A DNA stretch of 64,000 nt from Henckelia pumila (GCF_033568475.1 NC_133123.1:139516062-139580061), one strand, 5' to 3'; positions 35,995 through 48,628 are shown, numbered from the stretch's first letter. The notes: a model not told the origin generated them from the letters alone. Numbers and translations are program-made.

Positions 35995-37334
35995 TGTAGT
36001 GACCCTGACCCGGATCACCTACTAAACAGAACTTATGCATGCAATTAACTTAATTAAACAGATATCAGAATAAAACTGCGGAATCCAAATAACATTATAC
36101 AATCCCAAGTAAAGGAATCTGTAATTATCCAATAATATACAACCAAATCGAATAGCTGTATAAACCTAAACAACAGTAATAAAACCTAAGCGAAGCTCCA
36201 GTCGGCCAACCGCTGACTAGCCCCTCCTGGATCCACCCTCCTCGTCCAATCGCAAACCTGCCCCATGGAATAGGGTGTCCAGAAAATACAGAGTACGAGA
36301 CGTGAGCATAAAACGCTCAGTGCGAGAGTATGAGTATACATGCATGCAAAGTGAACTCCCTATAGACTCGAGGTCAAGGATCAGATAACAGAGACAGACC
36401 GGGCCCTGGTATGTAGCACGCTGTGCCGTCGCTTCAGGAGGTGGCTCCCATACCGAGATAACCGTGGATACGCCGGACCCAAATCGATGGAAGTCCATCC
36501 ACTAACAGGATAGGGTACAACCCTACTAACAGACATCTCGAAGGAGATACAGCAAGATGCAAATGAATGCAGCATAATATCATGGCATATAAATCATGCA
36601 GTCATATAATACATGCATACTCAGTCAGGATATCTCGAACAGTACTTTCGTACCTCAAAACAGTGAAAGCTCTACCAACTCTAGGTCCATGCCTATAGTC
36701 TGCTCTACATTGCCAAATGATACTACTATCATTAAAGTGCTCTAAAAGCCTTAACTAAGCTATTGCATACTCCTAAATATTTATAGGGAGCAAAGCTATA
36801 CCTTCGTCCGTCGTTAGCCCTTTGATGTCGATGCCTCCAAAACTTGGGCACAACCCCGCTACGACTACCGAATGCCTTGCCGACCTCCGGACCAAGCCTA
36901 AGAAGACTAGAACCGCTCCAAAAGGACTAGAAAGGAAAGGAGAACTCGGAATTGGCAAATGAAAGTGAAGTCTCGGCCTTCTATTTATAGACAACGATCG
37001 GAACTTCCGATCCTTGATCGGAACGTCCGAACCCCGATCGGAACGTCCGATCCTGCCATCGGAGCTTCCGAAGATCCTGATCTGCCACGTGTCAAAATAT
37101 CACTTGTTGACTCCGGATAGGGGTGATCGGAGCTTCCGGTCCTGATCGGAGCTTCTGATCCAACCACACGTCATGCCTGACGTAATAACATCGGTGCTTC
37201 CGATCGCTCATCGGAGCTTCCGATCCTGTTCGGAGCTTCCGATCGTGCCTTCGGAGCTTCCGATCCGTCCAATACCCAATTCAATTAATTAGCATTAATC
37301 CTTTAATTACTCAATTAGGGTACGGGCTACTACA
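35995..37334 (-). repeat. Gypsy-2 5' LTR
   Basis: 1340 bp. Dyad cluster and TATA-like box are placed as in the partner LTR (about 36982-37270). It ends TACTACA and is followed by the TSD CAGTG. Confidence 0.95.
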
Positions 37335-40300
37335 CAGTGCCTCTGAAAGGTGAAATCTTCATAAAGACTCGGTCTCCCTGATCAAAACTCAGAGGTCTAC
37401 GCCTGACATTCGCATACTTCGCCTGTCTATCTTGAGCTGACTTCATTCTGGTCTGAATGATCTTAACCTGCTCTGCCATATCTCTAAGAATATCCGGTCC
37501 CAAATCTGGTGACTCGGACAAGTCATCCCAAAACAACGGAGATCGGCATTTCTTACCGTACAATGCCTCAAAAGGAGCCATACCGATACTCGCTTGGAAG
37601 CTGTTGTTGTAAGAAAACTCGACAAGAGGCAAAGAATCCTGCCAACTAGTGCCAAAGTCTAGAAATACCGCTCGCAGCATATCCTCTAACGTCTGGATAG
37701 TCCGCTCTGACTGTCCATCGATCTGAGAATGATAAGCTGTACTCAGATGCAATCGAGTACCAAGTGCCCCCTGAAGACTGTGCCAGAAGTGAGAAGTGAA
37801 TCTAGGATCTCTGTCTGAAACGATCGACTTCGGCACACCATGTAGTCTCACAACATTGCTAACATACAACTCAGCCATTTGATCATGACGATACGTCATC
37901 CTGTATGGAATAAAACACGCAGATTTCGTCAATCGGTCGATCACTACCCAAATGGCATCGCATCCTCGAACGGATCGTGGTAGCTTTGTGACGAAATCCA
38001 TGGAAATGTGATCCCACTTCCATTCAGGAACAGATAGACTGTGCAACAGACCTCCTGGTCGCTTCCGTTCTGCTTTCACCTGCTGACAATTCAAACACCG
38101 AGATACAAACCTCGCTACGTCGCTCTTCATTCTCTTCCACCAGAACTGGTTCTTCAGATCGTTGTACATCTTACGACCTCCAGGATGAATACTAAACCGA
38201 CTGCAATGAGCCTCTCGGAGAATAAGCTGTCTCAACTCCGAAATATCAGGCACAACAATACGGTTATTCACGAACAAAACATCATCTCTAACCTGGAATT
38301 CAGACTGATGACCCGATCTGACTTTCTCTACTGAAATCTGGATGCTCGGCTCAGACTTCTGTGCTTCTCTGATTGCAACAAACAACTCTGGCTCGGCTTG
38401 AATAGCAAACACTCTGATAGTCTCCCTATCTGTTTCAAACTCTAAACCAGAAGTGCAACAATCATCGATCAACTGAGAAACACCGATAGTAGAAAGAGAT
38501 AAAGAACAAAGCTTTCGGCTCAAGGCATCTGCAACTGCATTAGACTTCCCCGGATAGTACTTGATTTCACAGTCGAAATCCTTCAACAGATCTAACCATC
38601 TTCTCTGTCTTATATTCAGCTCTGCCTGTGAAAACAAGTACTTAAGGCTCTTATGGTCAGAAAATATCTCGAAAGACTCACCATAAAGATAGTGACGCCA
38701 GATCTTCAGAGCAAAGACGATCGCAGCTAGTTCAAAATCATGAACCGGATAACGAGTCTCGTGCGGTTTCAGATGCCTCGATGCATACGCTATCACATGC
38801 TTATTCTGCATAAGAACACAACCCAAGCCTCGGTTAGAAGCATCACAATAGACTGTGAAACCTCCAGTACCCTTTGGAATAGAAAGAATTGGAGCACTGG
38901 TCAGTCTTCTCTTCAGATCAACAAAGCTAGCCTCGCAATCTGTAGTCCAGACAAAAGGCGCATTCTTCTGAGTCAGCTGGATAATTGGCTTGGCAATAGA
39001 CAAGAAACCCTCGATGAATCTGCGATAATAACCCGCTAAACCCATGAAGCTTCGGATCTCAGGTACTGATGTCGGTCTAGGCCAATTCATAACCGCTTCA
39101 ATCTTGCTGGGATCGACAAAAATCCCATCTTCAGAAATAATATGACCGAGAAAGACAACTCGATCTAACCAGAATTCGCATTTCGACAGCTTGGCAAACA
39201 ACTGCTCAACTCGCAAAATCTGCAATACGGTCCTCAAGTGCTCTGCATGGTCAGTACGGTTCTTCGAGTAGATAAGAATATCATCGATAAAGATAATGAC
39301 AAACTCATCTAAATAACGCTGAAAGATACGGTTCATCAAACACATAAAAACCGCTGGATCGTTAGTCAAACCGAACGGCATGACTATAAACTCAAAATGA
39401 CCATACCTCGTTCTGAATGCGGTCTTAGGAACGTCTTCCTCTCGCACTCTCAACTGGTGATAACCTGACCTCAGATCAATCTTAGAGTAGACAGAAGAAC
39501 CCTGCAGTTGATCAAAAAGGTCATCTATTCGGGGTAAAGGATACCTGTTCTTAACTGTAGCCTGATTCAACTGACGGTAGTCGATACAAAGCCGCATAGA
39601 ACCATTCTTCTTCCGAACAAAAAGCACAGGAGCACCTCAAGGCGATACACTAGGTCTGATGTATCCCTTGGCAATCAAATCCTCAAGCTGCTCCTTCAAA
39701 TCTCTCAATTCAATAAGTGCCATACGATAAGGAGCTTTTGAAATAGGTTGAGTACCTGGCACTAAGTCAATACTGAATTCAACCTCTCAAATGGGTGGCA
39801 ATCCAGGAACATCTTCCGGAAACACATCCGCAAATTCTCTAACCACCTGTAAATCCACCAAAGCTGGGCTAGATTTCAGTACATCAACTGCATACACCAA
39901 AAATCCTTCTGCACCTCTCTGTAGCAAACAGGTCATAGATAACACTGAAATCAAAGGAATTCTAGATCGAGAACCCTTACCAAAGAATTTCCACTCGTCT
40001 ACCATTTCAGGTCTGAACCTGACAACTTTCAGAAAACAATCGACTGTTGCCCTATACTTGGTTAAAGCATCTATACCAACAATACAATCAAAATTTGACA
40101 ATCCAAGTACAATACAGTCGAATTCTAACATATTTCCTTCAAAACACAATTCACAGTTCCTGACTAATCTGACAGAAACAATTCCTCCACCCAAAGGTGA
40201 AGTAACAGCTACTACTGTAGGCAACAACTCAATAGGCAAAGCATGCAATAACACAAATTTCTCAGAGATAAAGGAATGGAAAGCACCTGTATCTATCAAA

Positions 40301-41526
40301 ACATGAGCAGAATGACCAAAAATCGAACAGTTACCTGCTATAACATCATCAGGTGCTGCCTGAGCCTGATCCTCTGTCAGAGCAAAGACACGTGCTTGCT
40401 GTCTCAGAGGCTGGTTCGCACTAGAATTACCTCCCTGTCTGTTCTGCTGCTGAGGCTGGAAAGAGTGCACTGCAGACGACTGCCTCTCTGGCTGAACTGC
40501 AGGTCTAGACGAACTCCCACTCTGAGCTCTATCTCTGTTACGCTGAGGGCATACCTTAGAGAAGTGTCCCGGTTGCTTACAGGTGTTACAATTACCGAAG
40601 ACTCCCACACACTGATCCGGTGAGTGTCTTCCCCCACACTTGCTGCAGTACAAGGATGATGATCCAGAGCTCTGTCCTGAACCAAACTGTCGGGAACCAC
40701 TGGAACTAGACGAACTGTTCCCCTGCCTTTTGAACTGTTTACCCCTTGTCTTGTACTGATCCTTTTTGTTTCCCCCACTGCTACCACCTTCATACCTCTG
40801 CTGCTGGCTCTGATGCTAAGATGGTTGATTCTGATACTGAGACGGTGGGTTCTGATACTGCCCCTGTTGCTGAGGTGCCACCTGATTACCTCTTTGCCTC
40901 CACAAGCCTGCTTCTGCTCCCTTTGCATGATTTATGGCATCCGCAAAGTTGTTAGGCCTGTTGGTGTTAACCAACGTGAAGACGTCGGGGTTCAACCCAT
41001 TGATGAACTGATCTGCCTTAGCTTCTTCATCCCCGGCAATTAGCGGTGCAAAACGCAACAGACTATCAAACTTAGCTACGTACTCTTAAATGTTCAGATT
41101 CCCTTGCCTCAGATTGGCAAACTCTGCTCCCTTATCTTTGCGATACGAGATAGGGAAAAACCGCTTATAAAACTCAGATTTAAAAAGAGTCCAAGTAACT
41201 TCCGTACCTCTACTCTCCATTGCTTTCTTTGTCATGATCCACCAGCTCTTTGCAACCCCACGTAGCTGGTGAATGACTAACCTGATTCTGCGGTCATTTG
41301 TGTAATCAATGGAATCGAACAGCTGATCAATCTCATCCAACCAACTCTCGCAGTCAACTGGATTTTCTGAACCCATCAATAACGGCGGATTGAACGACTG
41401 AAACCTCTTCAGCAAGGTTTCCATAGGCGTTGCTGAAGCATCCAACTGATCAACTTCAGTGCTAGCTTTCTCAGTCGCAGGTATAACTGGCGGTGTGTTT
41501 CTGTTTATCACTCGACGAGGACCCAT
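37335..41526 (-). pseudogene. Gypsy-1 gag-pol, four in-frame stops, truncated by Gypsy-2
   Basis: Starts at ATG 41526 (MGPRRVINRNTPP). Gag: FQSFNPPLLMGSENPVDCESWLDEID, GVAKSWW, FYKRFFPISYRKDKGAEFANLRQG. Stops lie at 41086-41088, 40816-40818, 39787-39789 and about 39637 (the last is TGG to TGA in the conserved SP-W-GAP block). Paired knuckles CSKCGGRHSPDQC and CNTCKQPGHFSKVC are near 40570-40650. Protease reads LIDTGAFHSFI (Ser to Phe after DTGA). RT with [11 protein letters not shown], RNase [14 protein letters not shown], and integrase with [33 protein letters not shown] and DGQSERT occupy 39627-37335. All pieces share one frame. The tail continues at 30037-29659 beyond Gypsy-2. Confidence 0.92.
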
Positions 41527-41808
41527 CTGATAATCAAAGGTTAGGACACGAGATATCTCAATCGCTACAATCAGTGCCCTTACAACCGCTTGGAATACTA
41601 GATACCAGTCGATAACAAAAACAGTTATATCTCAAGTAGATCATGCTTTATAAATTAAATCACATAACCATGTAATTCAATAATTCTCAATAATAAAGCA
41701 TGCTCGCATGGAATTAAGTACACAGTTAAAATAATTCAAACACATGCGAGGAGCCAATACACGCAGACTCGATCTACCCGCTCACTCTAGTTTGACCAAG
41801 AATCTTAA

Positions 41809-41821
41809 CTCTCTGATACCA
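41809..41821 (-). promoter_or_regulatory. Gypsy-1 primer-binding site
   Basis: TGGTATCAGAGAG on the minus strand, five bases inside the 5' LTR, of the initiator tRNA-Met type. Confidence 0.85.
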
Positions 41822-41826
41822 CTTAA

Positions 41827-43867
41827 TGTGAGACCTCGGTTCTAAACAACAATTAAAGGAGTAATTCAATAAGTAAGCAATTAAAATCCAAGAGCTTTTT
41901 TTTTTTTTAAAAGGGGGCGCGCGGGCGCGCCGCTTGAGGCGCGGGCGCGCATGGCGTCCTGCCCAAACCCTCGCGCGGGCGCGCCTGAAGCTCTGCCCAA
42001 AACTTCCAAAACATAGTGCGGGACGCGTGGGCGCGCCACCCGAGGCGCGGGCGCGCATGGCCTGCTGAATTGGCTCAAAACAAGCCTCCAAAAGTGCAAT
42101 AACATAACCAAAAGAACTCTAACATGATCCAACTAATATATATCCAACAACATAGCATTTAAATACATTAAAGTGAAGAACACGCATCGATGCTAGCTAT
42201 TACAAGCCGAATACAGAATACAAGAGTTCTAACCACAAGCAAGACAACTTCCAATCCAAGTTCAAGTTCTTAACATGCTTCAAAACATAAACTAGATTGT
42301 CATGCTAACAAGACTTCTAAACCGAGTCTCACTTCTACATCATTCCCTCAAAGCTAACCATGCCTCTTCTGACTTGATCCTGCCCCACCTGTTGCCAAGT
42401 ACACATACAAAATAAAGCAACAGCCGGATAACCGGTGAGAATGATAATCCCAGTAAAAGCAACATACAAGTAATACAACAACAAACATGCTTTCAAAACA
42501 ACAACGAAATCAATAACAACGTAATGAAATGCATGTCTTTAAACCGGGATATCAAATCTGATAAACGAGGGATTTCTGCTGTGCTTTTGGGATCCCGAGG
42601 ATGAGATCACGTAACCACTCACCGACTCTCCCAATCGAGGTGGTGCCACGTATCCCACTCCTCTAGACTTTGAGCAACTATAATGAGTATGCTAGCACTA
42701 GGCGAAATGACTACGACCTAGGCCACTCAATTATAGTTCCCAAACGTCTAAACAAAAAGGGCTATTCTGCCCGCTGAAATCAAAGTTGGCTCAAGATGAA
42801 TGCATAACAGAATATAAAACATAGCCATATAATAAAAGCTCAAGCAATTCAACAAGACACAAGTTCCTCATGCTAGAACAAGTGTAGATGCAAGTATGTG
42901 CTTTTAAGGGAAACTCGAGAACCAACTGTCCCGGGTATGCTATCCCACTATCGATGACTGCTTTTACCTTTCAAGGCAGTAGTTCCAACTTCTGGGAAGC
43001 TACAACAAAAGATTGTATCAAAGTCTAACCAATCTAAACAACAACAAGGCTCAAGGTAATTATCTATACCGTTCTTCGTCCAAATCTCTGAAACGAACAA
43101 ATGCTGTTAACCCTGGGCTTGACAAACTCCAAACGAATCTGTTCAGATACAAATCAAAGATCAATAACCATGATCAACTTACAAGCCAAGATCACAACTC
43201 AAAGACGGTTCGAAATCCCCAAAACTCAAACCGACGGCATAACGGCTATAAACTGAACAAACCGACAACGCAGATAGCATTTCAATAGCGATATAACCTC
43301 ATAACAATTCTAAGACAACCAAAACAAGGCAATCCCAACAAATCTCAAATCACAATTTTCGAAAATGGCTTCCAAAAATAATAACAAATCCGAACGTCGC
43401 TCAAATTCAAAACCGAAAGATAATAGACGATCAAAACTCTGTAGAGAATAACATACTTGAATCTAGAACGATTCTAAAAACATCCAAAAACTAGAATGTA
43501 TCTGATCGTAGAAAAACTTACGATATAACAGAGCTCTCACTGCAGTGATCGATAATCTGCCTTCAGAAATAATTTCCAACGGCCGGATCGAGCTCGAAAG
43601 GAAATCTGAAAGCTTAGAAAAGCTTGAAGGCGTTATAATGGAGGGAGACGGCTAAGGAGGAGAAGATGAAGACTATTCTCAATCAATTCCAAGTGTAGAT
43701 AATATATAAAATCCAATAATTGCGTTTTAGTCCCTGAAAAATCCATTTTTTGCAAAAAGGACCCTGATCAAAATCAAGTCGGCTCGTGAACTCTGTAATC
43801 TCCGATTAACTCAAATAAACTCATTTAAGATAAAAAAAAAAAAAAAAAAAAAAAACGGGGCGTTACA
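41827..43867 (-). repeat. Gypsy-1 5' LTR
   Basis: 2041 bp. The same GC-rich cluster lies at about 41918-42058. Next to its outer end is a run of 24 A residues (43832-43855) where the other LTR has five (29544-29548), explaining the length difference. It ends GGGGCGTTACA before the TSD GATGA. Confidence 0.92.
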
Positions 43868-45734
43868 GATGATCTGCTAGATACTGTTTCTTCCCAGATT
43901 GATTCCAGTGTTGTCAATAGTGTTGTCCCACCTGAAAAATCACCTAACACAACACTGAGTCCAACACTGAATATGAATGAATAGAGTATAGAAGATCAGG
44001 ATGATTTTGAAGATGAAATACAAGATGCTGGACATGATGTACCTAGCAAAATTCAGAAAAATCATCCTACTTCACAAATCATAGGAGATGCACAAGGAAG
44101 GATGCAAACCCGAAGAAAGGAAAAAGTTGATTATCGAAAGATGAGTGGGTTAGTGTGCATGACTTTCGCATACTCTCAGGTAAGACATTCTTGCTTTGTG
44201 TCTAGTATTGAACCAAAAAATATTGGTGAGGCTTTAAAAGATGAGTTTTGGGTCAATTCTATGCATGATGAACTTGAACGATTTGTTAGGAATGATGTGT
44301 GGACCTTAGTTCCTCCACCTGATCATAGTAATATCATTGGAACAAAGTGGATTTTTAAGAACAAAACTGATGAATCAGGAAATATTGTAAGGAACAAGGC
44401 TAGGTTGGTAGCTCAAGGGTATACACAAGTTGAGGGAGTGGACTTTGATGAAACATTCGCACCTATAGCACGAATAAAATCTGTTAGATTATTGTTGGCT
44501 ATTGCATGTCACATGAAAATGAAACTTTTTCAAATGGATGTAAAAAGTGCATTTTTGAATGGAATTTTGAATGAAGAAGTGTATGTAAGGCAACCTAAGG
44601 GATTTGAAGATCCACATAATTTTGATCACGTTTATAAGTTGAAGAAGGCCTTATATGGATTGAAACAAGCACCTCGCGCTTGGTATGGAAGACTCACGGA
44701 GTATTTGCTTGACATTGGATTCAAAAGAGGTGAGGTAGACAAAACACTTTTTTGTTCAAAAAGTACAAGGTAACATACTTATCTGTCAAATCTATGTTAA
44801 TGACATAATTTTCTGTGCTTCATCTCAAAAACTTGTGAATGATTTTTTTGAAAGCATGAATGCTACCTTTGAAATGAGCATGGTAGGTGAGTTGAATTAC
44901 TTTCTAGGATTACAAGTGAAACAAATGAGTAATGGAATCTTTTTGTGTCAAAGCAAATATGCTAGAAATTTGATAAAGAGGTTTTGTACTGATCATGTTA
45001 GACATATGAAAACACCAATGGGAACTAATGAAAAACTGTGCAAAGACAGTGTAGCTGACAGTGTTGAGAACACTCTGTACAGAAGCATAATTTGAAGTCT
45101 GTTGTATTTGAGTGCAAGTCGACCTGATATTATGTTCAGTGTGTGTTTGTGTGCCCGATATCAATCTGATCCTAAAGTCACACATATGAAAGCTGTAAAA
45201 TGAATTTTGAAGTATGTTGCAGGCACTTTAGACTTGGGGTTATGGTACACTAAAGAAACCAATACTAATTTGGTAGGCTATAGTGATGCTGATTGGGCAG
45301 GAGATGTTGATGAGAGAAAGAGCACCACGGGTGGTTGTTTTTATTTGGGTAACAACTTGGTTTCATGGTACAGTAGGAAGCAGAACTGTGTGTCACTTTC
45401 CACTGCTGAATTCGAATATGTGGCAGCGGGAAGTTTTTGTTCTCAATTAATTTGGATGAATCAAATTCTACAAGACTATGGTCTTAAAAGCGAAACACCA
45501 ATTGTGTACTGTGATAACTCAAGTGCTATAGATATATCAAAAAACCCAGTACAACACTCTCGAACTAAACACATTGACATTAGACATCACTTCATTCGAG
45601 ATTTAGTTGAGAAGAACATGATCCATATGGAGTTTTTTGGGACCAATAACTAACTGGCCGATATTTTTACAAAAGCATTAAACTTCGAGAGATTCTCCAG
45701 TCTTAGAAAATCTTTCAACATGTGTTCTGTATAA
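43868..45734 (+). pseudogene. Copia-2 pol part 2: reverse transcriptase and RNase H, broken
   Basis: Resumes the Copia-2 pol after Gypsy-1. A TAG near 43984 and a frameshift near 44770 interrupt it. RT landmarks: VWTLVPPPDHSNIIGTKWIF, NKARLVAQGYTQ, GVDFDETFAPIARI, QMDVKSAFLNG, ALYGLKQAPRAWY. The catalytic box reads YVNDI near 44798-44812 where YVDDI is expected, so the first Asp is lost. After the frameshift the second frame has MVGELNYFLGLQV and KTPMGTNEKL; stops follow at 45093-45095 and 45201-45203 (both TGG to TGA by alignment logic) and at 45651-45653 (CAA to TAA). RNase H (SDADWAGD, YCDNSSAID, NPVQHSRTKHIDIRHHFIRD) is otherwise clear. Confidence 0.9.
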
Positions 45735-46756
45735 GCACACACGGTTGCTATCCTTAAGTGTTGCCAACACTGACGGACAACACCAAACATGCATGTGCAT
45801 TTTTTAGGACTTTAGGCATACCGCATATTCATAATGTTCTATGTTTTGCACTGGTTGATAATACTGACTAACACTTTGTAGTTCTTCTGTCAAAGTTATT
45901 TTAGATCACACTTGCCATGAAAATTTGCTTTAAACCACGAAGTAGTTGAGGGATGTTCGTGTATTCCATGATCTTGTTCCATGTGAAAATTGGTTTTAAA
46001 AATTTAAAAAGCATGTTTTGATAAAATTTCAGTGACCAATGTCTTGAAAATAAAACTACAGTCGGAAGAAAATTGGAAAAAGCTACCTAAGAGAGTTCAA
46101 TGAAGACCGTTATTTTAGTGTGCAGGCTACAACTTCTGAATCAAAATAAAAAGAAGAAAAACATGGCTCTGGAAGTGTGACAAATTCAAAATTATTTTGA
46201 AGACTACAGTGTTGTTGGGAAGTGTTGTCAATACTGGTGCTTAACACGTACTGCACACACTTTGCATGCATTTTTGATCTAATCTCATTACATTCTATTT
46301 TAGACATAAATTAGGTCATGCATTTTGCATTTACTGTGATCATATCGTGCTCAGGGTGAAAAGTTTAAATACAAACAAAATTGGAAAATTGCCCAACATG
46401 CTGAAAATTGAATTGTTCGTGATTGATTATGGTTCAGTGGAGTTAAACTCAATGTGGAGTTATTTTTGGGGAATATTGATATATTTTTAAGTGAGAGTTT
46501 TCAGGGTATCCTTAATTAACCAAATTTAATTTCCTTAATTAGAGAGATTTTTTACCCGTTGAAGATTTATTACCGTTAGGGGGAGATTCTTAGTCTGATA
46601 TGATAGATTGGGGCTTTTGATTTTTTTTACCGTTTGAACCCCGTATCTCTATATATATTTCTAAGAACTGTAGAAATTGATTTTATCGTCTTCAACCTCC
46701 TCTAAATTTCTCTTTGCAAATATTCTCTGAAACCCTTGTTTTCGTATTTTTGGATA
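45735..46756 (+). other. Copia-2 spacer between pol and env-like ORF
   Basis: Non-coding, homologous in layout to 466-1512. It holds copies of the dispersed motif at 45758-45783 (GTGTTGCCAACAC then GGACAACACC) and around 46204-46250. Confidence 0.5.
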
Positions 46757-48628
46757 ATGGCAGGCAAAGCTTTTGATTCGCATGATATACGATCGGAGAT
46801 GGGTTATCAAGAGGAAGACAAGCCTTCGGAGGGATCTTCTGATCCTATTCTCCCAATTGTACCTGCAGCCATACAACCTACACCGTTGGCAGAAATTGCT
46901 CCAGGAGAACCAGGGAACGAAATCGACCTTGAGAATCCTCCTGATTTCTTAGTTTTGAATCGTGTGTTCCCAACACAGCCAATAGCGAGAAGGTCAAAGC
47001 GCCAAGCGGGCTTCAATCCCGATTTTACTACCAATAAGAGATTTTGTGGTAAGGGGGAGACTTCACGTCCTATTTTGGATGATCCAGATTTCTCATCTGG
47101 ATATGATTATGCAGATCAGAATTTTGAAGTGGTTGCTAGGACAAAAAACTCTGTTGCTGAAAAGGCCAAATCAAAGAAAGGAGATTCATCTAGTGGTGAT
47201 GATTCTTCTGATGAAATTTCTACTGATGTGATTTCTACTGAGAAAGAGCCATCTAGTACTGCTGCTGCTGATGATACCACAAATACAATCACAAAGGCTC
47301 CAGTGTCTACTGATGAGGAAATTTCACTGGCTACTTTCATGGGGAATATTCGGAAGACCAAGACTAAACCAGTTGCATCTTCACAAGTTCCATCTGATGG
47401 TGATGAACCAGATTCTGAAATGATGCAAGAGTTTGAGGATAACCGGCCCCAGGATTCTAATAGTTCATCTTCTTCTAGTTTTGAGGAAGAAGATTATGAG
47501 GATTCTGCTTCTGATGGATCTAGAAGTTCTGAGGAACAAGATGCTGATGATAGTGTTGCCAACACTGATGACAACACTGCTGCTGAAACTGACTCTGAGA
47601 TTGATCCTGATAAAGCTTAAAATCTTCAGTTTTATTCAAAGGAGTCTACTGATGAATGGGAAGCTCTGTCTGGAAAAGACTGTTGGGAAGAAAGAAATAT
47701 TGATGAAGTGTCCTTCGAAAAGCAGAACTTTATGACTTTCTCGAAACAGCAAAATTTATATTCTACTGTCACCACTGCCGGACCTTTTTCAAGAAGAGCT
47801 GTGTTAGAATTTTACTGCAATCTGAACATAAAGACTGGAGATGAAGAATCATTTAAGTTTGGAAGAGTGTACATCCGAGGAAAGGTGTATGATTTTACTC
47901 CTGTTTTGATCAATGAGCACTACAATACACCTGATATCGATGACGATACAGTTACTGAGGATATTGATCAAGTCACTAAGGTGATCATTGGAGGAATGGT
48001 TCAAAAATTTCCACTGCACCCAGACAGGTTGTCAGCTGCAAAGCTTACTTCTTTCTTTTCTGTGCTTCACAAAATTGCAATCAGGAATTGGACGCCATCT
48101 ACCAATACAACAGTGGTAACTAAGCCACAAGCCCTTGCGCTGTTTGCCATTGGAACTCAAGCTCCTTTGGACTTTGGAAATTTGGTGTTTGAAAATATTA
48201 TGACCTTTTGAGAAGGTGGTTGGAAAGCAACTAAGTTTCCGTTTCCTTCTTTGATCTATGGTATGCTGGAATCTCAAGGCTTTCAGAAAGAGGATGATGA
48301 AGAGTTGATTGGAGGAGATGAGCGTATCAAGATCGCACCTGGATTGTTGAAGGGAAATAGGAAAATTGATCTACCATGGACTGGTGCTGTACCCAGTGTT
48401 GCCAACATTGAGTCTGTTCCACCCATGATCATTCATAACACTGCTGTGATTATGTTGAATTCTACTGCAATTCGTGCTCAAATGGCTCATGCTGAATTGA
48501 AAATTGCACAAGCCAAAGCTTATCTCGAGTACTATGAAGCCTTAATGGCTGAGTACAGGACTAAACTTGGACTACCAGGGCCCTCTGGACAAAAAAGGGG
48601 AATAGGATCAAGTGCTGAAAGACGATGA
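46757..48628 (+). pseudogene. Copia-2 env-like ORF with two in-frame stops
   Basis: ATG at 46757 (MAGKAFDSHDIRSEMGY) opens a single frame to 48628, broken by TAA at 47618-47620 and TGA at 48209-48211. Homology with the Copia-1 ORF is clear along its length: APGEPGNEIDLENPPDF near the start, an acidic Ser/Asp/Glu-rich middle, LYSTVTTAGPFSRRAVLEFYCN, YIRGKVYDFTPVLINEHY, LTSFFSVLHKIAIRNWTPS, GNRKIDLPW, then AHAELKIAQAKAYLEYYEAL. The dispersed motif is embedded at 47553-47578 and 48397-48409. No signal peptide is visible; the envelope role is only traditional naming. Confidence 0.78.

Larger units (their letters stand above)
30038..37334 (-). mobile_element. Young, apparently intact Tekay/Del-type Gypsy element 'Gypsy-2'
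   Basis: 7297 bp flanked by perfect TSD CAGTG (30033-30037, 37335-37339). The LTRs (30038-31378, 35995-37334) differ by roughly eight substitutions and one single-base indel by eye, so insertion is recent. PBS TGGTATCAGAGCATGC (35975-35990) and PPT GTGGGGGAGAA next to the 3' LTR are canonical. One uninterrupted gag-pol frame is present. It is the innermost and youngest of the three nested elements. Confidence 0.96.
27538..43867 (-). mobile_element. Ty3/Gypsy chromovirus 'Gypsy-1' inserted in Copia-2 pol
   Basis: LTRs begin TGTGAGACCTCGG and end GGGGCGTTACA on the plus strand, and the TSD GATGA is perfect (27533-27537, 43868-43872). Minus orientation is shown by the PBS TGGTATCAGAGAG at 41809-41821 and the PPT at 29561-29578. 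gag-pol runs from 41526 leftward and is interrupted by Gypsy-2 (TSD CAGTG). All gag-pol pieces are in one frame, so only nonsense mutations, no frameshifts, have accumulated. Confidence 0.93.
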
